A DNA stretch of 9,727 nucleotides from an uncultured bacterium (GCA_905215595.1 CAJMQZ010000073.1:1-9727), one strand, 5' to 3'. Shown: positions 1-6,516, numbered from the stretch's first letter. Made by a program: numbers and translations. The notes: a model not told the origin generated them from the letters alone.

Positions 1-40
1 TCTTGGCGCCAACGCGGCGCAGACGAATCTTAACTGCCAT
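1..40 (-). CDS. rpsP: 30S ribosomal protein S16, N-terminal fragment (runs off the window)
   Basis: Only the first 13 codons are present, reading MAVKIRLRRVGAK, which is the usual start of bacterial ribosomal protein S16, a small-subunit assembly protein. The ATG at 38-40 is preceded by a full GGAGG ribosome binding site (complement of 50-54) with 9-nt spacing. The gene follows ffh at a distance of 69 bases, and the order ylxM-ffh-rpsP is conserved across Firmicutes, usually continuing to khpA, rimM, trmD and rplS. The call rests on a short match plus strong synteny; the rest of the protein lies outside the window. Confidence 0.9.
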   Translation of the reverse strand, partial: MAVKIRLRRVGAK

Positions 41-80
41 AATAGATATCCTCCAAAAATTGTTGTTTTTGATATATGTT

Positions 81-100
81 ACAAACCCCGCCGGGGTTGT
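81..100 (-). terminator. Intercistronic hairpin between ffh and rpsP, weak or partial terminator
   Basis: AACCCC (84-89) pairs with GGGGTT (93-98) around a 3-nt loop, and AC/GT extend the stem past a bulged A. Read on the minus strand the stem is followed by TTTGTAACAT, a poor U-tract. It could reduce ffh-to-rpsP read-through or act as an mRNA processing or stability element. No promoter for rpsP is visible between this hairpin and its start codon, so at least partial read-through is expected. Confidence 0.4.
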
Positions 101-109
101 ATACCGTTG

Positions 110-1465
110 TTATTTCAGTCCGCGGAAGGCGTTGGGGTTGCCCATCATGCCGCCCAGACGGCGGGCAAAACCCTTGGGGCTCTTCTTGAACTGCTTCATC
201 ATCTTCTGCATCATCTCGTACTGCTTGAGCAGCTTGTTCACGTCCTCTACGCGGGTACCGCTGCCTGCGGCAATGCGGCGCTTGCGCTTGGGGTTGATGA
301 TGGAAGGCTTTTCCCGCTCTTCTTTGGTCATGGAATAGATCATGGCCTCGATGCGGTCAAAGGCTTTTTCGTCGATCTGGCTGGCGTCGATACCGGATGC
401 GCCGGGCAGCATACTGAGCATCGCGCCTGCGCCGCCCATCTTGCGGATCTGGGCGAACTGCTCCAGCATATCGTTCATATCGAACTTGTTTTCCATCAGA
501 CGCTTGGCGGTCTCCTCGGCAGCCTTTTCGTCGGCGGCATCCTGTGCGCGCTCGATCAGGCTGAGCACATCGCCCATGCCAAGGATGCGGCTTGCCATGC
601 GGTCCGGGTGGAACACATCCAGATCATCCAGCTTTTCGCCGGTGCCCTGGAACTTGATGGGCTTGCCGGTAACGGCCAGCACGGAAAGCGCTGCACCGCC
701 GCGGGTATCGCCGTCGGTCTTGGTGAGGATGATGCCATCCACGCCCACCGTCTCGTTGAAGGTCTTGGCCACGTTCACGGCGTCCTGGCCGGCCATGGCA
801 TCCACCACCAGCAGCGTCTCGTCCACCGGAACGGCTTCCTTGATGTCCACCAGCTCCTGCATCAGCACTTCGTCGATCTGCAGACGGCCGGCAGTGTCCA
901 GGATCACGATGTCGTTGCCGTAGTCCTTGGCGTGGGCCAGCGCCTTGCGGGCGATCTCCGGGGGCTTGGCACCCGGCAGGGTGAACACCGGAGCCCCGGC
1001 CTGTTTGCCCACCACCTGCAGCTGGTCGATCGCCGCAGGGCGGTAAATGTCACAGGCCACCAGCATGGGGCGGCGGCCCTGTTTGATGAAGTATTTGGCC
1101 AGCTTGGCAGCGTGGGTGGTCTTACCGTTGCCCTGCAGGCCGCAGAGCATGATCACGTTCTGACCCTTGTTCTTGAGGTTCAGGCGGGCGGCCTCGCTGC
1201 CGCCCATCAGAGCCACCAGCTCTTCGTTGACGATCTTGACCACCTGCTGGGCCGGGGTCAGGCTCTCCATGACCTCCTGGCCCATGGCGCGCTCCGACAC
1301 CTTTGCACAGAAGTCCTTGGCCACCTTGTAGTTGACATCGGCTTCCAGCAGGGCCATGCGCACTTCCCGCATGGCGGTCTTGATGTCGGCCTCGGTCAGT
1401 TTGCCGTGGCCGCGCAGCTTTTTGAACACACCGGCAAGGCGGTCGGTCAGGGATTCAAATGCCAT
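110..1465 (-). CDS. ffh: Signal recognition particle protein Ffh (SRP54 GTPase)
   Basis: This is the protein subunit of the bacterial signal recognition particle. It binds signal sequences of nascent membrane proteins and 4.5S/6S RNA, and delivers ribosomes to FtsY at the membrane with GTP hydrolysis. The 451-residue length is normal. The order is an N domain (about 1-95), then a G domain with P-loop GLQGNGKT (109-116), DTAGR (190-194), TKTD (248-251, commonly TKLD) and the DDLDVFHPDRMASR segment, then a methionine-rich M domain (about 325-451). The M domain holds the RNA-binding block NPKRKRRIAAGSGT (391-404) followed by a Met-rich helix. The ATG is preceded by AAAGGAG with good spacing. It lies 26 bases after ylxM and shares its promoter. 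Confidence 0.97.
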   Translation of the reverse strand: MAFESLTDRLAGVFKKLRGHGKLTEADIKTAMREVRMALLEADVNYKVAKDFCAKVSERAMGQEVMESLTPAQQVVKIVNEELVALMGGSEAARLNLKNKGQNVIMLCGLQGNGKTTHAAKLAKYFIKQGRRPMLVACDIYRPAAIDQLQVVGKQAGAPVFTLPGAKPPEIARKALAHAKDYGNDIVILDTAGRLQIDEVLMQELVDIKEAVPVDETLLVVDAMAGQDAVNVAKTFNETVGVDGIILTKTDGDTRGGAALSVLAVTGKPIKFQGTGEKLDDLDVFHPDRMASRILGMGDVLSLIERAQDAADEKAAEETAKRLMENKFDMNDMLEQFAQIRKMGGAGAMLSMLPGASGIDASQIDEKAFDRIEAMIYSMTKEEREKPSIINPKRKRRIAAGSGTRVEDVNKLLKQYEMMQKMMKQFKKSPKGFARRLGGMMGNPNAFRGLK

Positions 1466-1491
1466 TGTGCGGTGCTCCTTTCAAAATTCGA

Positions 1492-1875
1492 TCAGCTTTC
1501 GTTTGCTTCATCCATCGAGCGGATGATCTCCAGCATTTTTGTCAGCGTTTCCACATATTCCGTGGTGGTGATATTAGCGCGGGGGCCGGTGCACTCGAAA
1601 CGGGTGTCGATGACCAGCTGTTCCAGCTGCTCCAGCTTCTGCTGCACCCGCCGGTAGCGGGCCGCAAAGCCTACCTTTTCTTCCAGTTCCTTCAGGGTGG
1701 TCTCGCCGTGCTTGATGGCGTCCCGTGCGCCCTGCCGGGTGATGCCGAAGTTTTCGCCGATCTCGCTCAGCGAAAGATCATCGTTGTAATACTGGCGCAG
1801 CATCTCGCGCTGCTTCTGGGTAAGCACCTCGCCATAAAAATCCAGCAGATACCCCATTTCCAGATCTTTTGCCAT
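1492..1875 (-). CDS. ylxM: YlxM/UPF0122 family helix-turn-helix protein, SRP-associated
   Basis: This 127-residue protein belongs to the YlxM (p13) family, small proteins encoded directly upstream of ffh in Firmicutes and thought to modulate the SRP. The N-terminal part resembles sigma-70 region 4: an HTH at about residues 34-56 (LSEIGENFGITRQGARDAIK), preceded by a helix containing LTQKQREML. Residues 60-90 form a charged helix. I chose the ATG at 1873-1875 because the promoter start point is predicted at about 1938, which rules out the longer upstream reading that would run into non-coding DNA. A modest GGGGG stretch lies about 9 nt before this ATG. It is the first gene of the ylxM-ffh-rpsP unit. 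Confidence 0.9.
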   Translation of the reverse strand: MAKDLEMGYLLDFYGEVLTQKQREMLRQYYNDDLSLSEIGENFGITRQGARDAIKHGETTLKELEEKVGFAARYRRVQQKLEQLEQLVIDTRFECTGPRANITTTEYVETLTKMLEIIRSMDEANES

Positions 1876-1918
1876 TGCTATTGACCCCCGGTGCTCTGCT
1901 GTCTGTGCTTGCTGTGTT

Positions 1919-1938
1919 GTAAAGTTTTTTTGCTTTAC
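1919..1938 (-). other. 5'-terminal hairpin in the ylxM leader
   Basis: GTAAAG (1919-1924) and CTTTAC (1933-1938) are perfect complements around an 8-nt A/T loop. The hairpin begins at the predicted start point of the ylxM transcript, so the mRNA would open with a 6-bp stem. This would suit 5'-end protection. The role is inference; the pairing is seen directly. Confidence 0.5.
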
Positions 1939-1944
1939 GGATGG

Positions 1945-1973
1945 AGTATACCAGAACCCCTGCCCCTTGTCAA
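1945..1973 (-). promoter_or_regulatory. Sigma-A promoter of the ylxM-ffh-rpsP operon
   Basis: On the minus strand a perfect -35 TTGACA (complement of 1968-1973) is followed after 17 nt by TATACT (complement of 1945-1950), with a TGG extended -10 element directly before it. Start of transcription is predicted near 1938, giving a leader of about 63 nt before ylxM. The hexamers, spacing and extended -10 all fit a strong housekeeping promoter. Confidence 0.88.
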
Positions 1974-1977
1974 GGGG
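1963..1977. promoter_or_regulatory. 15-bp palindrome over the -35 box of the ffh operon promoter
   Basis: CCCCTTG and CAAGGGG form perfect 7-base arms around a single T and enclose the -35 hexamer. The position is what a repressor site would need, but no known regulator consensus is matched, and the TTGACA box itself supplies part of the symmetry. Operator function is a guess. Confidence 0.35.
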
Positions 1978-2036
1978 ATTTTGGAGTTTTTTCTGAAATA
2001 TCTGCCCAAAATTCGCTGTTTTTGCCAAAAGGCATC

Positions 2037-2066
2037 TTGACGCAGCCGGGGGCTTTGCGTTAGGAT
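2037..2066 (+). promoter_or_regulatory. Candidate promoter for the cysteine-synthase-like gene and MATE gene
   Basis: TTGACG at 2037-2042 is followed after 18 nt by TAGGAT at 2061-2066; GATAAT at 2064-2069 is an alternative -10 but with 21-nt spacing. No better plus-strand promoter was found up to the gene at 2216. The transcript would have a leader of about 140 nt that includes the palindromic repeat and its terminator-like hairpin. Confidence 0.45.
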
Positions 2067-2082
2067 AATAGTGTTGTATCCC

Positions 2083-2139
2083 AATAAACCCTCTCAGCCT
2101 CCCTGCGTTCGGCAGCGCTCCCGAAGGGCGAGCTTTTTT
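2083..2139. repeat. Palindromic repeat element (Ruminococcaceae-type intergenic repeat)
   Basis: Within the 340-base gene-free stretch 1876-2215, this segment has a CCCTCTCAG-type left end, a small hairpin CTGC/GCAG (2103-2106 with 2112-2115), and a second hairpin around CCCGAAGGG that ends in TTTTTT. This pattern resembles the short intergenic repeats common in Faecalibacterium and relatives (CCTCTCAG, variable stem, GCTCcCCCGAAGGG-type stem, T-run). The family assignment is from memory of that pattern. It would need a genome-wide search, as only one copy is in this window. Confidence 0.5.
2117..2139 (+). terminator. Terminator-like hairpin in the leader of the cysteine-synthase-like gene
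   Basis: GCTC (2117-2120) pairs with GAGC (2130-2133) and CC with GG inside it, with one bulged C and a GAAG loop. Six T residues (2134-2139) follow directly. This is a short but plausible intrinsic terminator on the plus strand, lying between the candidate promoter and the start codon at 2216. It may act as an attenuator, or simply belong to the repeat element. Confidence 0.45.
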
Positions 2140-2215
2140 GCTGCAAAGGGACTCTTTTGCCAAAGTTTCCCGAACACGGTCTGACCGGACGCATCCTCTT
2201 GAAAGGAGTTCTTCT

Positions 2216-3127
2216 GTGCCGATCTACTCTAATTTTTACCAGACCCTTACCACTGCCTGCCCCATTGTGGAGCTGCGGGGTTATGCCGCCGCCTGCGGGC
2301 TGAAGGGGCATCTGTACGCGTATCTGGATTTTAACGGCCCCACCGGCACCGCCCGGGACGGCCTTGCCGAGGGGATGCTGGCGCTTGCCATTGAAAAAAA
2401 GCAGCTTGCCCCGGGGCAGCCCATCATTGAAGCAGCCTCCGGCCCCTTTGCCACCGCCCTTACGCTGGCCAGCCTGACCGCCGGGCACCCCATCGTGCTG
2501 GTGATGCCGGAGGATGCCCCTGCCCTGCGGCAGGAGTACCTGCTGCGGCTGGGTGCACAGATCCGGCACAGCCCTGCCCGCAGCGGTCTGGCCGGGGCAC
2601 GGGCACTGGCGGCGCAGACCGCCGCCGCGAACGGCTGGTACTATATGAACTGGCTTGCCAACGATGACAACCCGGAGTATCACCGCCGGGTCACCGGCCC
2701 CGCCATCGTGCAAAGCATTGCCCGGCAGAACCAGAGCCTTGTGGACGCCATTACCATCGGCGTGGGCAGCGCCGGCACAGTGACCGGCGTGGGCGAGACC
2801 ATCAAGGCATGGACGAACGATGTGCGCATCGTGGCGGTGGAGCCGTATGAAAATCAGGTGCTGGGCGGCGGGCTTACCGGCCCCCACGGCATCCCGGATA
2901 TCGGCTACGGCATTATACCGGAAAACTACAACAGCTATGTGGTGGATAACGTCTCTGCCGTGGCCAGCCGGGACGCCCAGCGGGCTGCCCAGCAGGTGCT
3001 GCGCACCGATGCCATCCCCGCTTCGGTCAGCGCCGGTGCTGCCCTGCACGCCGCCGCCCAGCTGCTGGCCAACTGCAATAGCCGCGCGGCGCTGGCCATT
3101 TTCAGCGGACGCACCAACATCGTGTAA
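2216..3127 (+). CDS. Cysteine-synthase-fold (CysK/CysM family) protein lacking the catalytic lysine
   Basis: This is a 303-residue protein with end-to-end resemblance to O-acetylserine sulfhydrylases (fold type II PLP enzymes), which make cysteine from O-acetylserine and sulfide. Retained features are the phosphate-cradle block GVGSAGTVTGVG, the segment VRIVAVEP...GPHGIPDIGYG and the SAGAA block near the C-terminus. The key catalytic parts are changed. Where the family has NPxGSVKDR, this protein reads NGPTGTARDG, so the PLP-binding lysine is arginine (R47). The substrate loop SGNTG reads SGPFA (75-79). The frame is open and intact, so it is not a decayed gene. The GTG start at 2216 has GAAAGGAG about 7 nt upstream; the longer upstream reading lies in the repeat. 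It is probably cotranscribed with the MATE gene 37 bases on. It is likely a non-canonical or regulatory paralogue; true cysteine synthase activity is doubtful. Confidence 0.85.
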   Translation: MPIYSNFYQTLTTACPIVELRGYAAACGLKGHLYAYLDFNGPTGTARDGLAEGMLALAIEKKQLAPGQPIIEAASGPFATALTLASLTAGHPIVLVMPEDAPALRQEYLLRLGAQIRHSPARSGLAGARALAAQTAAANGWYYMNWLANDDNPEYHRRVTGPAIVQSIARQNQSLVDAITIGVGSAGTVTGVGETIKAWTNDVRIVAVEPYENQVLGGGLTGPHGIPDIGYGIIPENYNSYVVDNVSAVASRDAQRAAQQVLRTDAIPASVSAGAALHAAAQLLANCNSRAALAIFSGRTNIV

Positions 3128-3164
3128 GCGGCTGCTTCTATCAATAGGAAAGAGGACGTTTTTC

Positions 3165-4493
3165 ATGACCAAGGACATGACCAGCGGTGCTATTACGCCG
3201 TTGCTGATCAAATTTACCATTCCGCTGGTGCTGGGCAACCTGTTCCAGCTTACCTACAACGCCGCCGACAGCATCATCGTGGGCAAGTTTGTGGGCGAGG
3301 ATGCACTGGCTGCCGTGGGCACCTCGAACCCCCTGATGACCCTTGCCATCCTGTTCATCAACGGGATGTGTCTGGGCGCGGGCATTCTGGTCAGCACCGC
3401 CTTTGGCGCGGGGGACACCAAGCTGGTGGAGCGGCAGGTATCCACCACTGCCATTGCGGGCACGGTGTTCTCTTTGACCTTCTCTGCCCTGTGCGTGCTG
3501 CTGGCAGACCCGCTGCTGCGGCTGCTGCAGGTGCCTGCGGCTATTCTGCCCATTGCGGTAAACTACCTGCGTATCGTGTTTGCGGGGCTGATCTTCACCT
3601 TCTTCTATAATTTTCTTGCCGCCACCATGCGTGCGCTGGGCGACAGCAAGAGTGCACTGTATTTTTTGATGATCAGTGCGGTGCTGAACATTGGCGGCGA
3701 CCTGTTTTTTGTGGAGGCGCTGGGCTGGGGCAGCGAGGGCTGCGCTCTTTCCACCGTGCTCAGCGAGGCTGCCTGCTGCCTGCTGTGCGTGGTGTACATC
3801 CGTTACAAAGTGCCAGTCCTGCAGCTGGGCAGACGGTGGCTGGTGTATGACGGCAAACTGATGCGCAAGACCGTGAGCTACGGCTGGGCCAGCGCCATGC
3901 AGCAGGCCACAGTGCAGCTGGGCAAAATTGCGGTGCAGGCCATCGTAAACACCATGGGCGTCAACGCCATGGCGGCCTTTACCGCCGCCTCCCGCATCGA
4001 CGACTTTGCCTACACCCCGCAGCAGAACATCGGCCACGCCATGACCACCCTGATGGCGCAGAACCGCGGCGCGGGCAAGGCCGACCGTGTGCGGCAGGGC
4101 TACCACTGCGGTATGCGCATCGAATTTGCCTATGGCATTCTGCTTACGGCCATCTGTCTGCTGTTCGCCCAGCCCATCATCCGGCTGTTTGCCACCGACC
4201 CCGCCGTGGTGGACTTGGGTGTGCGGTTTTTGCGCACCAGCGCTCTGTTTTACATGCTGCCCGCCGCCACCAACGGCATCCAGGGCTTTTTCCGGGGCAT
4301 GGGCGACTTGAAGGTCACCCTGAACAGCAGTATGCTGAACATGGGCGGTCGTGTGGCTGCCGCCGCCCTGTTTGTGCTGGTGCTGAAGATGGATATTGAA
4401 GCTTTGCCCTTCAGCTACGCCGTGGGCTGGCTGCTGATGCTGCTGTACGAGCTGCCCATGCTGGTGCGTTTTCTGCGCAGCAGCGAGATGTAA
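3165..4493 (+). CDS. MATE family multidrug/metabolite efflux transporter
   Basis: This is a 442-residue integral membrane protein of the MATE (NorM/DinF-like) family, cation-coupled antiporters that export drugs or metabolites. The N-terminus follows the clostridial MATE pattern (MTSGAITPLLIKFTIPLVLG, then NAADSIIVGKFVG and ALAAVGTSNP). The second half begins with the repeat-unit segment around SYGWASAMQQ and carries the typical AQNRGAGKADRVRQG loop and GIQGFFRGMGD. Hydrophobicity fits about 12 membrane helices, and the length is normal. The ATG at 3165 has AGAGGA upstream. It lies 37 bases after the cysteine-synthase-like gene with no terminator between, so the two are likely one operon. The substrate cannot be told from the sequence. 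Confidence 0.93.
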   Translation: MTKDMTSGAITPLLIKFTIPLVLGNLFQLTYNAADSIIVGKFVGEDALAAVGTSNPLMTLAILFINGMCLGAGILVSTAFGAGDTKLVERQVSTTAIAGTVFSLTFSALCVLLADPLLRLLQVPAAILPIAVNYLRIVFAGLIFTFFYNFLAATMRALGDSKSALYFLMISAVLNIGGDLFFVEALGWGSEGCALSTVLSEAACCLLCVVYIRYKVPVLQLGRRWLVYDGKLMRKTVSYGWASAMQQATVQLGKIAVQAIVNTMGVNAMAAFTAASRIDDFAYTPQQNIGHAMTTLMAQNRGAGKADRVRQGYHCGMRIEFAYGILLTAICLLFAQPIIRLFATDPAVVDLGVRFLRTSALFYMLPAATNGIQGFFRGMGDLKVTLNSSMLNMGGRVAAAALFVLVLKMDIEALPFSYAVGWLLMLLYELPMLVRFLRSSEM

Positions 4494-4496
4494 GAT

Positions 4497-4538
4497 AAAA
4501 AACAATGCCGGAGCATCAACGCTCCGGCATTGTTTTTT
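4497..4538. terminator. Bidirectional intrinsic terminator between the MATE gene and upp
   Basis: An 18-bp perfect stem (4497-4514 with 4521-4538) encloses a 6-nt loop ATCAAC. The stem runs from A6 through a GC-rich core (GCCGGAGC) to T6, so either strand ends in a U-tract. It starts three bases after the MATE stop codon and ends 11 bases before the upp stop codon, serving both converging units. Confidence 0.95.
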
Positions 4539-4549
4539 ATAGATATGTT

Positions 4550-5176
4550 TTACTTGGTGCCGTAGATACGGTCGCCTGCATCGCCCAGACCGGGCACGAT
4601 GTAGCCATTCTCGTTCAGGCGGTCGTCCTGTGCGCCCAGATAGATGTCCACATCGGGGTGTGCCTCGTGCAGAGCCTTGATGCCCTCCGGTGCGCCCAGC
4701 AGACCGATGAACTTGATGCGCTTTGCGCCGTGCTTCTTGATCTGGGTGATGGCGTCGATGGCGCTGCCGCCGGTAGCCAGCATGGGATCCAGTACCAGAA
4801 CATCGCGCTCGGCGATATCCTGCGGCAGCTTGCAGAAGTACTCCACAGGCTGCAGGGTCTTTTCGTCACGGTACAGGCCGATGAAGCCAACCTTGGCAGC
4901 GGGCAGCAGGGTCAGCATACCGTCCAGCATACCCATGCCTGCGCGCAGGATGGGCACCAGAGCCAGCTTGCGGCCTGCCAGCACCTTGGTCTTTGCCATG
5001 GTGATGGGAGTTTCGATCTCCACCTCTTCCAGCGGCAGATCGCGGGTAGCCTCGTAGCACAGCAGAGTTGCGACCTCGCCAACGAGGTCACGGAACTCCT
5101 TGGTGCCGGTCTGTTTGTTGCGCAGCAGGCTGATCTTGTGCTGCAGCAGCGGATGTTCAACGATCATCGGGGTCAT
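4550..5176 (-). CDS. upp: Uracil phosphoribosyltransferase
   Basis: This enzyme converts uracil and PRPP to UMP and pyrophosphate in pyrimidine salvage. The 208-residue length is standard. It shows RAGMGM (78-83), the PRPP-binding loop VLVLDPMLATGGSA (126-139) and the uracil-binding C-terminal segment GYIVPGLGDAGDRIYGT (191-207). The ATG at 5174-5176 is preferred over the internal Met4 because AAGGAG lies 9-10 nt before it. It is the last gene of the minus-strand group after rpiB, 141 bases downstream, and ends at the shared terminator. No convincing promoter was found in that gap (only an isolated TAGAAT), so it may depend on read-through from tsaE-tsaB-rpiB. The rpiB-upp neighbourhood is also known in Bacillus. 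Confidence 0.97.
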   Translation of the reverse strand: MTPMIVEHPLLQHKISLLRNKQTGTKEFRDLVGEVATLLCYEATRDLPLEEVEIETPITMAKTKVLAGRKLALVPILRAGMGMLDGMLTLLPAAKVGFIGLYRDEKTLQPVEYFCKLPQDIAERDVLVLDPMLATGGSAIDAITQIKKHGAKRIKFIGLLGAPEGIKALHEAHPDVDIYLGAQDDRLNENGYIVPGLGDAGDRIYGTK

Positions 5177-5263
5177 AAAAACACGCTCCTTAATTTATAT
5201 AGAACATTCTATCGGGTACTGATCTTTAGCCTTGCCCGCCCGGTGGGCGCACAAATAGCTTTT

Positions 5264-5302
5264 TTTCACAGAGAAGCTTGCAGTGCAGGCTTCTCTGTGA
5301 AA
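5264..5302 (-). other. Strong hairpin between rpiB and upp without a proper U-tract
   Basis: TTTCACAGAGAAGC (5264-5277) is perfectly complementary to 5289-5302, and inner pairs TGC/GCA extend it. In the direction of rpiB transcription the stem is followed by A residues rather than T, so it does not fit the intrinsic-terminator model. It may be an RNA processing or stability element separating rpiB from upp, or a pause site. Confidence 0.6.
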
Positions 5303-5317
5303 TTACAAAAATTTCAA

Positions 5318-5764
5318 TCAGCGGTTTTCCAGTGCGGTCAGCTTGTCGATGCGGCGCTGATGACGGCCGCCCTCAAACTCAGTGTTCAGGAAGATATCCA
5401 CCAGCTGGCAGGCAAGGCCTGCGCCCACTACGCGGCCGCCCATGCACAGGGCGTTGGCATCGTTGTGGCGGCGGGTATACTCGCAGCTGAAGCTGTCGGA
5501 GCAGCAGCAGGCGCGGATGCCCTTGATCTTGTTGGCTGCCATGCTGATGCCCACACCGGTGCCGCAGAACAGCAGTGCCTTCTCGCACTGGCCGCTCACC
5601 ACTGCGTCACAGGCGGGCACAGCCATATCGGGGTAGTCCACGCTGTCGGTGCTGTGGGTACCAAAGTCGATATACTCCAGACCAAGCTCCTCCAGATGTG
5701 CCTTGACAGCCTCTTTCAGTTCAAATCCGCCGTGGTCGGCGGCAAGTGCGATGGGTTTTGCCAT
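5318..5764 (-). CDS. rpiB: Ribose-5-phosphate isomerase B
   Basis: This enzyme interconverts ribose 5-phosphate and ribulose 5-phosphate in the pentose phosphate pathway and so feeds PRPP synthesis. The 148-residue length is normal for the RpiB/LacA/LacB family. Motifs in order are ADHGG (9-13), DYPD (43-46), FCGTGVGISMAANK (66-79) with the active-site Cys67, HNDAN (100-104) with the active-site His, and GGRHQRR (122-128). An unusual run of three cysteines (86-88) sits where the family has more varied residues. The ATG has AAAGGA upstream, just after a small hairpin. It lies 41 bases after tsaB on the same strand. Making ribose phosphate next to upp, a PRPP consumer, is a sensible pairing. 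Confidence 0.97.
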   Translation of the reverse strand: MAKPIALAADHGGFELKEAVKAHLEELGLEYIDFGTHSTDSVDYPDMAVPACDAVVSGQCEKALLFCGTGVGISMAANKIKGIRACCCSDSFSCEYTRRHNDANALCMGGRVVGAGLACQLVDIFLNTEFEGGRHQRRIDKLTALENR

Positions 5765-5781
5765 GGAAAAACGTCCTTTCC

Positions 5782-5797
5782 CTGTGAGTGGTCACAG
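5782..5797 (-). other. Small hairpin before the rpiB ribosome binding site
   Basis: CTGTGA (5782-5787) and TCACAG (5792-5797) pair around a GTGG loop, in the tsaB-rpiB gap and immediately before the GGGAAAGGA of rpiB. There is no T-run, so termination is unlikely. It may mark a processing site or set the upstream edge of the ribosome binding site. Confidence 0.4.
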
Positions 5798-5805
5798 TTC
5801 CTCTT

Positions 5806-6516
5806 TTATTGTTTGTTTACTGCGGCTTCGGCAGCCAGACGCTCCGCCCGCTCCCGCTCCGCCTGACTGAGACGGTGGTAGTCCGGCAGCAGCGCCTCCG
5901 GCAGCACAGCCTGCCCGGCTGCGGCCATCTGCTTTGCCACCAGTGCTACGGCAGCGGCACGGCCGCCCCGCAGCGCCGGGGGCGTTTGCAGCACGCCCGG
6001 CACATTGCTATATTTATTATAGCACAGACCCGCACCATCACCAACAAAAAACAGAGGCTTTTTGCAATTTTCTACAAAATCAGCCAGATCTGTCACCGCC
6101 CGGGCGTCGTCGTCCAGCAGGCGGGTGTGGGTGGCAAGGTCAAAAGCTGCGCTGTATACCTGTGCGCGGCGGGCGTCCAGTGCACAGAGCACCGTGCCCT
6201 CGCCGGTGTGGGCAGCAGCCAGCGCTTCCAAGGTAGACACCGGGGCGCACAACGTCTCGCGCGGGAAGGCCAACCCCTTGACGGCGGCCAGCCCGATGCG
6301 CAGGCCGGTAAAGCTGCCCGGGCCTGCGTTGACGGCGTACAGGTCGATGTCCGCGCAGGTCAGCCCGCACAGCTTTAAGCAGGTGTCGACCATGGGCATC
6401 AGCGTTTCGCTGTGGGTCATGCCGCCGTCCAGGTATACCTCGTACAGCAGGCGGTCGTCCTGCAGCAGAGCCACACCGGCGGTCTTGCCCGCCGTATCCA
6501 CGGCCAGAATATTCAT
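5806..6516 (-). CDS. tsaB: tRNA t6A threonylcarbamoyltransferase complex dimerization subunit TsaB
   Basis: TsaB is the non-catalytic ASKHA-fold partner of TsaD in making N6-threonylcarbamoyladenosine at position 37 of ANN-decoding tRNAs. The 236-residue length is normal. The protein opens MNILAVDTAG and shows HSETLMP (35-41), the family signature GPGSFTGLRIG (65-75), LDARRAQVY (113-121) and a C-terminal YHRLSQAERER segment. Its ATG overlaps the tsaE stop codon by four bases (ATGA, 6513-6516), so the two are translationally coupled; a GAGGGGG ribosome binding site lies inside the tsaE end. TsaD is not in this window, so the complex must draw on a gene elsewhere. Confidence 0.96.
   Translation of the reverse strand: MNILAVDTAGKTAGVALLQDDRLLYEVYLDGGMTHSETLMPMVDTCLKLCGLTCADIDLYAVNAGPGSFTGLRIGLAAVKGLAFPRETLCAPVSTLEALAAAHTGEGTVLCALDARRAQVYSAAFDLATHTRLLDDDARAVTDLADFVENCKKPLFFVGDGAGLCYNKYSNVPGVLQTPPALRGGRAAAVALVAKQMAAAGQAVLPEALLPDYHRLSQAERERAERLAAEAAVNKQ

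Noticed and set aside
107..1657. Long plus-strand open frame opposite ffh and ylxM
   Set aside because: Antisense shadow of GC-rich genes: composition is His/Leu/Gln/Gly-rich with no family resemblance, and it spans two real genes.
1876..2163. N-terminal extension of ylxM into the upstream region
   Set aside because: It would begin upstream of the strong promoter at 1945-1973 and read through the repeat; the family length fits the start at 1875.
2074..2215. T-box or SAM riboswitch in the leader of the cysteine-synthase-like gene
   Set aside because: No TGGNACCGCG-type antiterminator motif and no recognisable SAM aptamer core was found; only hairpins are visible.
3141..4505. Long minus-strand open frame opposite the MATE gene
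   Set aside because: His/Gln/Gly-rich antisense shadow; the MATE reading has clear family motifs, a ribosome binding site and membrane helices.
4505..5866. Long plus-strand open frame across upp and rpiB
   Set aside because: Runs through a terminator stem and two well-identified genes on the other strand; no ribosome binding site or recognisable protein.
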